Of a stretch of DNA of 64,000 nucleotides, positions 9,201 to 16,941 are shown piece by piece. The translations under genes were made by a program, and so were the position numbers. Under the pieces are notes generated by a model. That model saw nothing but the letters and a program-made list of their open reading frames with translations. It searched no databases and was not told the DNA's origin. How positions within the stretch are numbered: the stretch's first letter is position 1; every line of letters starts with the position of its first letter. The stretch is taken from positions 4,358,501-4,422,500 of the forward strand of contig NZ_CP048222.1 in NCBI RefSeq assembly GCF_010119975.1. Reading direction: 5' to 3'. The stretch comes from Rhodocytophaga rosea. Its GTDB lineage: Bacteria > Bacteroidota > Bacteroidia > Cytophagales > 172606-1.

Positions 9201-9287
9201 GAGGGAATTGAGCCCGATAGCCAGCACCATCACAAAAATGATAATGGTGAACTGGTAATTTTTTACAGAAAATTCAGCGATTTTCAT
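6234..9287 (-). CDS. RND-family efflux pump inner-membrane transporter (AcrB/MdtB-like)
   Basis: The 1017-residue protein has the standard RND length and layout: TM1 (IIIFVMVLAIGLN), a first large periplasmic loop, the TM2-6 block, TM7, a second periplasmic loop and TM8-12. Family segments include GEDPTFKSP early in the first loop, VVALGLLVDDSIVVVEN (TM4 proton-relay aspartates), the GYNRKDAAIEAT helix and LIALVGIEIKNSILLVDYTNQ. It exports small molecules by proton antiport through the membrane fusion protein and TolC-like channel encoded upstream. The start was placed at the ATG ending at 9287, giving MKIAEFSVKN. A longer frame upstream would translate a low-complexity repeat. Whether it is an HME or HAE type cannot be decided. 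Confidence 0.93.
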   Translation of the reverse strand: MKIAEFSVKNYQFTIIIFVMVLAIGLNSLFNMPRGEDPTFKSPQFGVVVVYPGTSPTDMEELVVDPLEEKLNELDNVKKIRTDIDDGLAVLRVEFTYDSDPDKKYDEVLREINNIRGSLPEGILSLEVQKFTPSDVNILQVALLSETAPYRDLEKQAEELQERLVKIKSLKNVDTWAYPQQQVRVSVDLGKMASYRIGLNKVLGAIQSENANIPGGSIEMGTKKFNVKTSGDYASIEEIRNTVIQSSTGQTIYLKDIADVNFDYEEESYVARLNGKRAVFVTASQKDGMNIYQVRDQVNPVLEEFQKTLPASIKYEKSFDQSESVSHRLSGFTRDFGIAIFLVLLTLLPLGFRASVVVMISIPLSLAIGLALLDFAGFSINQLSIVGLVVALGLLVDDSIVVVENIARFLRMGYNRKDAAIEATKQIGVAVLGCTATLIFAFLPLMFLPEAAGDFIRSLPMAVVTTVLASLFVSLTIVPFLSSLILKEEEHEEGNIFLRGLKRLIGGSYRRLLHRAIARPITTLLVALAIFVGSLALVPTVGFSLFPRSDKPQFLITVETPLGTSLYETDRIARDVEKVLASKKGLQNFATNVGRGNPRIYYNVIQKNEAANFAEIFVQLKDMPLKEIESFVDELRLQFNEYPNAKIQVKQFEQGPPIEAPIAIRIFGDNLDSLRSLAFQVENILKTTPGTIYVENPLTTLKTDLQVKINKDKAGIMGIPVSEVDRTIRMGIAGLPVGIYREDNGDEYQINVSLPRGKRQTMKAFDQMYVSANSGALVPLKQLADVQLKASPTFIRHYDKDRFVTVSAFVQTGYLTSNVTNEILAKLDNFRFPEGYHYGAAGELESREESFGGLGTIVIVTVFGILAILILEFKTFKSTLIVLSVIPLGIIGAVLMLLFTGNSFSFTATIGLIALVGIEIKNSILLVDYTNQLRANGMSLDDAIQEAGETRFVPIILTTLTAIGGLMPLVLENSPLYSPLALVIIGGLISSTLLTRIVTPVLYKLLPPKVEVQPVAA

Positions 9288-9308
9288 AAGGAAAGAATGA
9301 TTGAGTGG

Positions 9309-9435
9309 ATGAGTGACTGAGTGATTGGGTGAATGAGTCATTGAGCGCTTAAGTGATACGCTGTAGTAGCCATTTAACAATGTAACAATAGCAACTATTG
9401 AACACACTCATTCACACAATCACTCTTTCACTCAT
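9309..9435. repeat. Long imperfect inverted repeat between MFP and RND genes
   Basis: Two 30-nt arms, 9309-9338 and 9406-9435, are reverse complements with three mismatches and are separated by 67 nt. The arms consist of variants of GTGA(A/T)TGAGT. The element lies wholly between the stop of the membrane fusion gene (9445) and the start of the transporter gene (9287), so the operon mRNA would carry a large hairpin there. A related single-arm sequence occurs at 28758-28777, suggesting a dispersed repeat. Confidence 0.75.
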
Positions 9436-9444
9436 TAAGACAAG

Positions 9445-10497
9445 CTAATTGACGATTTTGACTTTGGAATCCTGGGTGAGGTAGTGGTTGCCGGCTGTAA
9501 TGATGGTGGCCTGATCGGTTAAACCTTCACTGATTCCTACCAGGCTGTCGTAAATACCGGCAATTTTTACCGGAAGCTTTTTCACCGTTTGCTTATCACT
9601 GTTCAGTACATATACATATCCCTGGTTACCATCTGCTTCGATGAGTGCTTCGATCGGAACCATCAGGCTGGCTTGTGTTTGCGAAGGAGTAATTTGTACT
9701 TTAGCTACCATGCCAGTGGCCAGTTTTTTGCCTTGCGCATCTACCCTCAGTTCTATTTCAAATGTACCTTTGGCTGGGTCAGCGATCTGGGCGATTTCTG
9801 TAACGGTGGCTGTAAAATCGGTATTGGGATAGGCATCAAATTGTACGGTGGCTTTATCTCCGGTAGTTAATCTTACCATACTTCTGTCGGATACGCCGGT
9901 GCGGATGATCCACTGCTCATTTCCGGAAGCAGCAAATACAAATATGGGCGTACCCCCTGTTACCTGTTCTCCGGTTTCTGAAAAGCGGCGCAGGATCTGG
10001 CCATTCTCCGGGGCATAAATAGTAGAATATTGCTGGTTAAAACGGGCCGATTGTAAAGCGGCGGCGGCTACTTCTAAACCTGTAGAGGCATTTTGTACTT
10101 GTTCCAGGGTAGCGGCACTGTCGGCATACAGATTTTTTATACGGCCTACATCCCGCAGCGCTTTTTCATGGTTTTGCTCGGCTCCTTTTACCTGTGCATT
10201 GATTTCTGTGAGGTTGAGGGTGGCTAAGAGTTGCCCTTTCCTTACGGTCTGGCCTTCATCCACCGATATAGAAGCGATAATGCCACCGGTTTTGAAAGAG
10301 AGTTTTACTTCTTTTTTGGAAGCCAGTAAACCACTGGTAATTATAGGCTCTGTAATCGATTGGGTGCTCACATGACGGGTTTTTACAATCACTGGTGTAT
10401 CAGCCGTAGAATTTTCTTTGGCCTGGTTATCACTGCAGCCATACAGGATGGTGAGTATACCTGCCAGTAAAATGAGTGTGTAAAGACGGGTTTTCAT
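9445..10497 (-). CDS. RND efflux periplasmic adaptor (membrane fusion protein)
   Basis: The 350-residue protein starts with a lipoprotein signal and a lipobox ending in Cys21 (ILYGC). It contains the HlyD/AcrA order of domains. A beta-barrel/lipoyl half (VKLSFKTGGIIASISVDEGQTVRKGQLLATL) comes first. A short helical hairpin, the second lipoyl half (STIYAPENGQILRRF..GEQV), a beta-barrel and a membrane-proximal domain follow. It joins the inner-membrane pump to the outer-membrane channel. It is second in the tolC-MFP-RND operon, 67 bases after the TolC-like gene, and is separated from the pump gene by a long inverted repeat. Only one hairpin of modest length is present, as in MexA-type adaptors. 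Confidence 0.92.
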   Translation of the reverse strand: MKTRLYTLILLAGILTILYGCSDNQAKENSTADTPVIVKTRHVSTQSITEPIITSGLLASKKEVKLSFKTGGIIASISVDEGQTVRKGQLLATLNLTEINAQVKGAEQNHEKALRDVGRIKNLYADSAATLEQVQNASTGLEVAAAALQSARFNQQYSTIYAPENGQILRRFSETGEQVTGGTPIFVFAASGNEQWIIRTGVSDRSMVRLTTGDKATVQFDAYPNTDFTATVTEIAQIADPAKGTFEIELRVDAQGKKLATGMVAKVQITPSQTQASLMVPIEALIEADGNQGYVYVLNSDKQTVKKLPVKIAGIYDSLVGISEGLTDQATIITAGNHYLTQDSKVKIVN

Positions 10498-10564
10498 GGG
10501 GTATGAAAGGGTTGAAAACGTGGGATGAAAGGAGTTATAACTATATATGTACTTGTCTTTGATT

Positions 10565-11917
10565 TTAATCTTTGGCAGCTACCCGGTTAAGTTCGGTTAT
10601 TCGTATCTGGTAATCATATTCAGCCAGAATCTTGCTATTTTCGGCATTGGTGAGTGAAGTAAGGGCAGAAAGGTATTCGATGTACAGTGCCATTCCTTCC
10701 TTGTATTTCCGGTTGACAATATTAAAGTATTTCTGGGCGCTGGTCACCCGTTCGGTAGCTGTTTGTACATTCTGCCTGGCTACCCGTACCTGTTCGGCAG
10801 CTGTAGTAACCTGTAGCCTGATTCTTTGCTGGAGTTCGGTCTGCTGGGTTTCCAGGCGTTGACGGTCTAAAGAGGCTTGTGCAATCCGGGAGCGGTTCTG
10901 AAAGCCGCCGAACAATTGCCAGCTCAATACCAGGGAGCCTTGTAAATAATCGTCTTGGGAAGTAAAGCGGTATTTGGTTCCCTGAAAACCATAATCTACT
11001 ACCAGGTTCAACGTAGGCAATACTTTGCTGCGGTTCAGTTTTAGATTCTGCTCTGTAATTTGCAAACCCTTGTTTACCTGTTGTATTTCTTCCCGTTTTT
11101 CTAAAGAAGTGGTAAGCAGGTCATCCATACCGAAAGCAGTAATTTCTTCAAAGGCGAAGGTAGTATCGGTTTGTATTCTTGTGTCCAGAGGTTTGTTGAG
11201 CAGAAAGTTGAAATAAGCCGTGGCAATAGTTTTATTCTTTCCGGCATCAGCCAGTTTGAGTTCCGTATCGCTGATGTCGGCTTTGATGGCGTAGATGGCA
11301 TCATAGGTGATTTTATTGTTCTCAAACAGTTTTTCGTTCAATGCGAGGTTTTGTAATTGCAGGCTTTTTACCTTCTCATACAATTGAATGCCTTTTACAC
11401 TTTTCAGATAGTTATAATAACTGGTGCGGATGTCAGCAATTAACTGTCTTTTGTAAATATCTACTGCATCCTGCTGCATGGAAACCTGTGTTTGCCTGAT
11501 CTGATAGTTGTAATAAATGCTAGGCTGCAAAATGGGTTGTACCAGGCGAAGTTTCGTTTCGTGTTCTTCGGGACGCAGAAAAGGAATGGCTGCATTCTCC
11601 AGGGTTGGAAACTGTTTGCTGTCCGTAAGCTGATTTAATGTATTGTATGCTGGATTCAGCAGGTCACCAATGGGAAATTCAATTAAACGGCCGCCGGTAG
11701 CTCTCGAATAGCGGGCATTCAGTTCCAGAGAAGGCATAAACAAGCCTCTGGCTTCTTCCAGTGCGCGCATATTTCTTTCCAGAGAAATATTTTCCTGCTT
11801 CAAAGAAAGATTGCTTGCTAATCCCTCAGCTACATAGGTATCGAGAATGTTTTCCTGTGCCTGAGCCTGCTGAAATACTACAAGACTGAAAATGAGAAAG
11901 AATACAAAATGTCGCAT
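10565..11917 (-). CDS. TolC-family outer-membrane efflux protein
   Basis: The 450-residue protein has a signal peptide (residues 1-20, ending AQAQ) and the duplicated OEP domain of TolC-like channels: long alternating helical stretches rich in Gln, Asn and Arg and short beta segments. Landmarks include NLSLKQENISLERN near the start, the repeated LNLVVDYGFQG and SWQLFGGFQNRSRIAQA strands, and a final helix with YKEGMALYIEYLSALTSLTNAE, which is characteristic of the family. It forms the outer-membrane exit duct of the pump. It is first in the operon; its start lies 154 bases from the TetR operator at 12071-12087. Confidence 0.92.
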   Translation of the reverse strand: MRHFVFFLIFSLVVFQQAQAQENILDTYVAEGLASNLSLKQENISLERNMRALEEARGLFMPSLELNARYSRATGGRLIEFPIGDLLNPAYNTLNQLTDSKQFPTLENAAIPFLRPEEHETKLRLVQPILQPSIYYNYQIRQTQVSMQQDAVDIYKRQLIADIRTSYYNYLKSVKGIQLYEKVKSLQLQNLALNEKLFENNKITYDAIYAIKADISDTELKLADAGKNKTIATAYFNFLLNKPLDTRIQTDTTFAFEEITAFGMDDLLTTSLEKREEIQQVNKGLQITEQNLKLNRSKVLPTLNLVVDYGFQGTKYRFTSQDDYLQGSLVLSWQLFGGFQNRSRIAQASLDRQRLETQQTELQQRIRLQVTTAAEQVRVARQNVQTATERVTSAQKYFNIVNRKYKEGMALYIEYLSALTSLTNAENSKILAEYDYQIRITELNRVAAKD

Positions 11918-12070
11918 GGCATGTATGAATAAATGGTATCCTTAAGATTGTGTTATAAAAGTACGATCTGTTCAATTTTTTACTTCTGAAAGCTGGTTGA
12001 GGCTTTAAAAGCGGCCGGTGAAACGTATATAATTTGTATTCAACCGGAGAATTATAAACATTTATAAATT

Positions 12071-12087
12071 ACTGAACAGTGTTCAGT
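12071..12087. promoter_or_regulatory. TetR operator upstream of the efflux operon
   Basis: ACTGAACAGTGTTCAGT is a perfect palindrome of two 8-bp arms around one central base. It lies between the end of the tetR gene (12104) and the start of the TolC-like gene (11917). The identical 17 bases occur upstream of tetR at 12742-12758. Confidence 0.85.
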
Positions 12088-12103
12088 TAAAGGCAAAATT
12101 TTT

Positions 12104-12715
12104 TTAGATTCTGAACAGGTCAAGCATCATATCACACGATTGTTTCATGAGCTGCTTGGCTGTAGCTTCATCATACATCTTAAAACGGTTGCGGATAGAG
12201 AGCGAAGTCATGCCATGTTTAAACGACCAGATCGCCATAGCTGCGAGTTCCACATCCATTTTTTTCATATAGCCCTGTTCCATACAATCCCGGATAATCT
12301 CTTTTAATGAATCATATGCCCGGAAACCACATGCCCATTCATCATTTTGGTGCTGCAAAGCTGTCATAGGTGCCCGCATGATAAACATCAGATCATAATA
12401 CTCCGGATTTTCATAGGCAAAATCAATGTACAGATCCGATAGCTTCACCAACCTGTCGAATGGATTCTCAATATTCCTGGTAGATTCCATTACCTGAAAA
12501 AACTTTTCAAAGGCTTTATCGTGAATAGCATGGAATATCTCGTCCTTGTCTTTGAAATATAAGTATATAGTAGCCGGACTGTATTCGATCTTGTCGGCGA
12601 TTTTGCGGATGGATGTTTTGTCGTAACCTTCTTCAATAAACATCTGGGAAGCTTCCGTTAAGATCATCTCCCGCATCTCCAGTTTTTCCCGTTCTTTTCT
12701 TTCTGTAATTCCCAT
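12104..12715 (-). CDS. TetR/AcrR-family repressor of the efflux operon
   Basis: The 203-residue protein has an N-terminal TetR helix-turn-helix (about residues 16-62; ILTEASQMFIEEGYDKTSIRKIADKIEYSPATIYLYFKDK carries the consensus). A helical ligand-binding domain follows, with a TetR_C_33-like region containing YENPEYYDLMF. It lies immediately upstream of, and codirectional with, the tolC-MFP-RND operon. The same 17-bp palindrome occurs in front of both transcription units, which strongly suggests that it represses the pump and its own gene until a substrate binds. The ligand cannot be predicted. Confidence 0.93.
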   Translation of the reverse strand: MGITERKEREKLEMREMILTEASQMFIEEGYDKTSIRKIADKIEYSPATIYLYFKDKDEIFHAIHDKAFEKFFQVMESTRNIENPFDRLVKLSDLYIDFAYENPEYYDLMFIMRAPMTALQHQNDEWACGFRAYDSLKEIIRDCMEQGYMKKMDVELAAMAIWSFKHGMTSLSIRNRFKMYDEATAKQLMKQSCDMMLDLFRI

Positions 12716-12741
12716 GTTTATTTGGTTAACGATTCAAATAT

Positions 12742-12758
12742 ACTGAACAGTGTTCAGT
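12742..12758. promoter_or_regulatory. TetR operator upstream of tetR (autoregulation)
   Basis: Identical to the 17-bp palindrome at 12071-12087; it sits 26 bases before the tetR start codon (12715), where bound repressor would block the promoter or early elongation. Confidence 0.85.
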
Positions 12759-12859
12759 AAAAGCAAGTGTTTTTGCTGAAAAATTATTATTTAACTTATA
12801 AAATACTGAAATATAGTGCTTTATAAGATTTTGCGAATAATATAAATAGGATTATTTTA

Positions 12860-13453
12860 TTAGAAAATATAGCCAATATGAAAATCCGGACTAACTATAA
12901 AAATAGTGGAAAATCTTCTGTTGATGCGTGCATTCTGATGCCGGTTATAGTTAGTGTTCTCCAATCCAACGTGCAAAGAGGGCGTGATTCCTAGAGAAAT
13001 TTTCTTTTTAATGACTTGCTGATACCCTACTAATATTCCAAGGCCCATTACATGACGTTTTTCCAATGCATTCGGCCTGTCAATATAATCACGCAGATAA
13101 ACGGCAGAGGCACCCAGATGAAATCCGTTAAAATAATTTTGTTTATTTCGCCTGAAATAATGCCGCCATTGCGGAAGTACCATAAATTGTCTATAATTAT
13201 CAACTGTGCTACGGCCATCAAAATAATTTCTATTGGAATAATAGTAACTGATGCCCAGACTTACAGAATTTTTTGTACTTAATAGCCGCTCGTATTGTAG
13301 GCCGGTTAAAAATGTTTGGGTGAAAAAACCTTTATACCAGAAAGGCAATCTCAACTTAATGTCATGCTTTACTGGCAGAGAATCTGTAGTTTGGGAAAAG
13401 CATTCAGCACACATAAGTACAGGCAGCAAGAGCAGAAGTAAAGATTTTTTCAT
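12860..13453 (-). CDS. Exported outer-membrane beta-barrel protein, function unknown
   Basis: The 197-residue protein has a signal peptide (about 1-21, ending CFSQ) followed by alternating amphipathic strands rich in Tyr, Arg and Asn. It ends in an aromatic C-terminal strand (FHIGYIF), as expected for an outer-membrane beta-barrel of about eight strands. No enzymatic motif is present. It is the last of three codirectional genes (14831 to 12860) with gaps of 9 and 31 bases and is probably co-transcribed with the DUF1028 gene. It resembles the upstream barrel gene (14241-14831) in size and style, although similarity between the two is low by eye. Confidence 0.65.
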   Translation of the reverse strand: MKKSLLLLLLPVLMCAECFSQTTDSLPVKHDIKLRLPFWYKGFFTQTFLTGLQYERLLSTKNSVSLGISYYYSNRNYFDGRSTVDNYRQFMVLPQWRHYFRRNKQNYFNGFHLGASAVYLRDYIDRPNALEKRHVMGLGILVGYQQVIKKKISLGITPSLHVGLENTNYNRHQNARINRRFSTIFIVSPDFHIGYIF

Positions 13454-13484
13454 GGCATATTATTTCAGAAAACAGCTGGCTTGT

Positions 13485-14231
13485 TTATTTTTCTTTTGCC
13501 TGCTGTTTCACTTTCCATTTATCATATTTATTGCGCAGCATTACTACGGCGTTTTGTCCGCCTTTTCCCTGGCCAAATATTACTAAATTCAGGTAGGGAC
13601 GTTTGGGGTGATCATCTGGCCGGGCTACCGTAATAAAAGCCGTGGTTGCTTTTTGTTCGCCGCAACGTTTGTCGCCTCCATCCTGGGCACCTGCTTCCAG
13701 GGCTTTCATGAGGATGGCATCAATACGCAAACCTTCTTTCCGGGCATTAAGTACAGCTTCCAGAATTTTTTGAATGGCTGAATTACTCGCCAGGGTATTG
13801 CCTTGTACAGAAATGCCAGTAGCTGTAAGTGCCCCATTATACACATGGGTAGAATCGCCGGTATATGTCTTAGGTGCCAACAGGTGCTGAAGTGTTACCA
13901 CTGCGTATTGCTGCCTTTCCGGATCGTAGATGGTGTTTCTGAGTTCGGCAATAATCTGTTCCGGCGAATTACCAGATATGATCATTTCCAGACCTCTGGC
14001 TTTTGCCTCTTTATTGCTCATGGCCTGCACAATAATGGCTCCCTTTCCCGGAATAATGCCGCCAATGCCATAACAATTATAGGTGCAGGAAGCTCCTGCA
14101 ATCCCGATTTCTCTCGTTTCCGGGTCAATCAAAATAATAGACCAGGTTGCAAAGGAGTAGGAGTAGCAAGCCAGCAGGAGAAGTAGTGTGGCAGAGAAGG
14201 GTTTCAAGGAGTTAAAGTTTTGTGATGTCAT
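13485..14231 (-). CDS. DUF1028-family exported protein (Ntn-hydrolase-like)
   Basis: The 248-residue protein begins with an export signal (residues 1-28). The mature part starts ATWSIILIDPETREIGIAGAS, which matches the usual start of DUF1028 proteins (SIVARDPETGELGVAVAS). Further family features are the IPGKGAIIVQA segment, the GNSPEQIIAEL helix, and the late AGAQDGGDKRCGEQKATTAFI segment. DUF1028 has an Ntn-hydrolase-like fold and is often linked to peptide or amide hydrolysis, but no activity is firmly assigned. Export to the periplasm or outside is unusual compared with the common cytosolic members. It lies between two beta-barrel genes in one operon. Confidence 0.85.
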   Translation of the reverse strand: MTSQNFNSLKPFSATLLLLLACYSYSFATWSIILIDPETREIGIAGASCTYNCYGIGGIIPGKGAIIVQAMSNKEAKARGLEMIISGNSPEQIIAELRNTIYDPERQQYAVVTLQHLLAPKTYTGDSTHVYNGALTATGISVQGNTLASNSAIQKILEAVLNARKEGLRIDAILMKALEAGAQDGGDKRCGEQKATTAFITVARPDDHPKRPYLNLVIFGQGKGGQNAVVMLRNKYDKWKVKQQAKEK

Positions 14232-14240
14232 AAAATTAAT

Positions 14241-14831
14241 TTAGAATCGGTAAGCAAGATTAAATCCGGCCCGCATTCCAAACATTTCATACCGTCGTGA
14301 GAATGAAGCTTGAGTACTATTAATGACTTGCTCTGTTTTTTCATTGCCCATCCGGTACTTGGCTCCCATATATGTTTCCAGATGCAACTTGCGGGATAAC
14401 TGAAAATTCTTTCCCAGAAGCAGACCTGGGCTCGCCTGCTTTTGCTTACTGCTGATCAGGTAATTATCTGTACTTTGTTCGCCACCAGGCGTTATGCTAT
14501 TTTGTTGAATTTCCAGAAAAGAAGAAATATAATAAGATTTGGCGACCACTTCTCTGGTATTAAAGTAATATTTAAGTTCAGGAATTACATTATTATACAC
14601 TTCGTTTGCGCCATCTGTACTGCTCATATCAATGCCACTCCGGTTTATTAATACTTGCAGCGAAAAATGATTTCTTATCAATCGCTCGTAACCTATCCCT
14701 ACAGAATACATGAGTCCGCCTAAAGGCAGAATAATAATTCTTCCTTTAACTATATTATTCTGATCGTTTGATTGTGATCTGGCGTAAAAAGTAATGGAGA
14801 GTATTATTATACAGATAAAGGCTGTTTTCAT
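14241..14831 (-). CDS. Exported outer-membrane beta-barrel protein, function unknown
   Basis: The 196-residue protein has a signal peptide (about 1-19, ending YARSQ). Amphipathic strands such as GGLMYSVGIGYERLIRNHFSLQVLINRSG follow, with a terminal strand ending AGFNLAYRF; the C-terminal Phe is typical of BamA-inserted barrels. The pattern is like DUF3575-type small barrels. It is first in a three-gene operon with the DUF1028 gene 9 bases downstream. Its promoter (14905-14960) is nearly the same as that of the next gene upstream, so the two units are probably expressed together. Confidence 0.65.
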   Translation of the reverse strand: MKTAFICIIILSITFYARSQSNDQNNIVKGRIIILPLGGLMYSVGIGYERLIRNHFSLQVLINRSGIDMSSTDGANEVYNNVIPELKYYFNTREVVAKSYYISSFLEIQQNSITPGGEQSTDNYLISSKQKQASPGLLLGKNFQLSRKLHLETYMGAKYRMGNEKTEQVINSTQASFSRRYEMFGMRAGFNLAYRF

Positions 14832-14904
14832 ATTAGTTGTGTCGGATAATATAATAATTTACTTACCTGTGAGTAGTAATACCTATGCATAACGCAGTAT
14901 TATT

Positions 14905-14960
14905 CAAAAGATAGGCAAAAGAAAGGCAGGCCGCAATACCGGAAATTAGGTATTTTTCAG
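14905..14960 (-). promoter_or_regulatory. Promoter/regulatory block A, duplicated at 16030-16082
   Basis: On the minus strand this block reads a conserved upstream part, then CCGGTATTGCGGCCTGCC, TTTCTTTTGCC and finally TATCTTTTG. That places a -33-like TTG 20 bases before a TATCTTTTG -7 element, the arrangement of Bacteroidota housekeeping promoters. The -7 element is 74 bases from the ATG at 14831. About 40 of 50 bases match the block at 16030-16082, including the spacer GGCCTGCCTTTCTTTT, which is not normally conserved between promoters. Confidence 0.65.
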
Positions 14961-15031
14961 CGCTATTTGAGTTAAAAAGCACTAAAAATGGGGATGACTG
15001 GTGGGTGAAAAGTGTGCATAACAACCGGTAA

Positions 15032-15955
15032 TCATCTCAAGAGGGTGACCGTGCCTTTCATGGTATTGCTGCGTAAGCGATTCCTATTTCTGCACGTAAA
15101 TTCTGTATACCAGTAATAAATGCCTGGGGCGCAGGCAGTGCCTTTGGTTTTGCCATCCCATCCCTGCGCTATATCACCTGTCTCGAATAGTACCTTTCCC
15201 CAGCGGTTATAAATTTTCAAATGAAATCCGGCTATATCAGACATAGGCTTACACAGAAAAACGTCATTTTTCCCATCTCCATTGGGGGTAAACACATTAA
15301 ATGCTTTTACGATGCAATCACCGGCAGGCGGCTCGGGAATGTCTTTTTCCTGGATGTTATCAATTAATATATTTCCGAAATACGTGCCAAAATGAGGAGG
15401 CACTTTATAAGTAGCTTCCAGAATCAGATAGTATATGTCATTGGATTCTGGCGTAAGGCTTACCTCATAGGTTTTCCAGTCGGTATGATCTATCACAGGC
15501 GATTCCCAGAGTAATTCTGTTCTCTCACAACTGTTAGTTCCTCCCCATATTTTGAGTATCACCGGATTGACATACGATATAAATCCTCCATTTTCATCAT
15601 TACGGCCATGCAAATCTGAAAAAGCAAGGTCTATGCTGATAGGGTACGGATTATTTGCTTCCAGTTTGGTATTGAGCCGGGTTTGAACTGCTTCCACCGT
15701 ATTGGCATAGGGCCCATCGTTACCCCTGGTTTCTAAACTCAAATACGTAGCCTGGTTGGAGGCTGGCTTTTTTACATTCCAAAAACCGGGCTGGGTATCT
15801 GGGGTACTGAATGTATTGCAAGGTGTCCAGGGAATAGGAGGGACATCACGTTGGGGGAGTCCTTCAAATGAAGGGTTGTTAATCCGTTGTGTATACCCAT
15901 GTTGAGAAACAGCTGCCAGGAATAGCACCAACACTAATTTTGAGAATGCTTTCAT
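15032..15955 (-). CDS. T9SS-exported protein with gliding-motility type-B C-terminal domain
   Basis: The 307-residue protein has a signal peptide (1-22, ending YTQ). An all-beta domain of about 180 residues follows (INNPSFEGLPQRDVPPIPW, NDIYYLILEATYKVPP), resembling jelly-roll/carbohydrate-binding modules. The last about 90 residues are a type-B T9SS sorting domain. Its signature is FNVFTPNGDGKNDVF, then FHLKIYNRWGKVLFE and WDGKTKGTACAPGIYYW. Such proteins cross the outer membrane through the type IX machinery and are kept at the surface or released. No partner gene is adjacent; its promoter is a near copy of that at 14905-14960. Confidence 0.85.
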   Translation of the reverse strand: MKAFSKLVLVLFLAAVSQHGYTQRINNPSFEGLPQRDVPPIPWTPCNTFSTPDTQPGFWNVKKPASNQATYLSLETRGNDGPYANTVEAVQTRLNTKLEANNPYPISIDLAFSDLHGRNDENGGFISYVNPVILKIWGGTNSCERTELLWESPVIDHTDWKTYEVSLTPESNDIYYLILEATYKVPPHFGTYFGNILIDNIQEKDIPEPPAGDCIVKAFNVFTPNGDGKNDVFLCKPMSDIAGFHLKIYNRWGKVLFETGDIAQGWDGKTKGTACAPGIYYWYTEFTCRNRNRLRSNTMKGTVTLLR

Positions 15956-16029
15956 TGGGCTACCAGTAACAAATTGAATGTTCTATGATTATACATCATG
16001 CCTTCAAAACAAGTGCAGGATGGTTCTAA

Positions 16030-16082
16030 TTAAGGTAGGAAAAGAAAGGCAGGCCACAAAACCGGTAACTAAGTTTTTACAG
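16030..16082 (-). promoter_or_regulatory. Promoter/regulatory block B, duplicate of 14905-14960
   Basis: On the minus strand the block contains ACCGGTTTTGTGGCCTGCC, TTTCTTTTCC and then TACCTTAA. A TTG and a weaker -7 element are 19 bases apart. The -7 element lies 75 bases from the start codon at 15955, the same geometry as block A (74 bases). The match continues upstream of the -33 element. Confidence 0.6.
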
Positions 16083-16199
16083 AATGAAACAGGTAGTATA
16101 GAAAGTTATAATATAGGGTGTATATGTATTGGTAGTAAAATGCTGCATCATACTATTTTTACTAATAACTTATAATAGACAGCCAACAACCATTTCCTC

Positions 16200-16886
16200 C
16201 TAACTCATTACTTCTTTCAGTACTTGCAGTGAGCGGATTTCGCCGAAGTTTTCTACATGGAGGGCATAAAAACGGAGTACATATTCCATGATCTGCCGGC
16301 GGATCGTGCCGGGAATATAAGTGTATTGTTCGTACGATTGGGAAAGCAGCGTATTCAGGGCCTGTTTTTCTTCTTCAGTAGCCGGATAAATACGGATGGC
16401 GCCAATCTGCTCCATAATTTCCTCCGCCTGTTGAGGAACAAAACCCAGGTACCTGGATAATTTAAGCAGGAATTGTACCGGAAAATTTTCAATATGGGTT
16501 TCCTGCTGATCTAAAAACAGGATGGAATGCAGCAGGAAATGGAAAAGTGGCAGATTGGATGCCTCTTCTTTCAGGGTTTTGTTAAGCACTTCGGTCATAA
16601 ACATAGCAATGCCCGATTTGTGAAAATGATAGGGTATACTCTGCAAAGCTTCCAGGCATTTAATTTCCGAAATACGGAAAATATCACCGCTTTCTTTATG
16701 ATATACAACTAAATCTAGTAAAGTGAGCGGCTGGAATAAAGCGATCTTATTTTTGGATTTAGCGCTTCTTACCCCATTTTCAATATAAGTCTGAATGCCA
16801 AATTCTTCCGTATATATTTTAACAATAATGGATGTTTCACGGTATTTTATATAATTAATTACGATTCCCCTGGTTTTATGAAGCAT
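16200..16886 (-). CDS. recO: DNA repair protein RecO
   Basis: The 228-residue protein has the RecO N-terminal OB fold (MLHKTRGIVINYIKYRETSIIVKIYT) followed by the all-helical C-terminal domain. With RecF and RecR it loads RecA onto SSB-coated DNA at gaps. The start codon ending at 16886 was chosen because the OB fold begins there; a longer frame (from 16958) would overlap the upstream gene's end. The Cys4 zinc motif of many RecO proteins is absent, as is common in Bacteroidota. It is last in a tdk-porZ-recO unit, 55 bases after porZ. Confidence 0.88.
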   Translation of the reverse strand: MLHKTRGIVINYIKYRETSIIVKIYTEEFGIQTYIENGVRSAKSKNKIALFQPLTLLDLVVYHKESGDIFRISEIKCLEALQSIPYHFHKSGIAMFMTEVLNKTLKEEASNLPLFHFLLHSILFLDQQETHIENFPVQFLLKLSRYLGFVPQQAEEIMEQIGAIRIYPATEEEKQALNTLLSQSYEQYTYIPGTIRRQIMEYVLRFYALHVENFGEIRSLQVLKEVMS

Positions 16887-16941
16887 ATCTATGTGAAGCA
16901 AGCAACTTAATCTGATAACACCAAATACAGGCAGTTCATTC

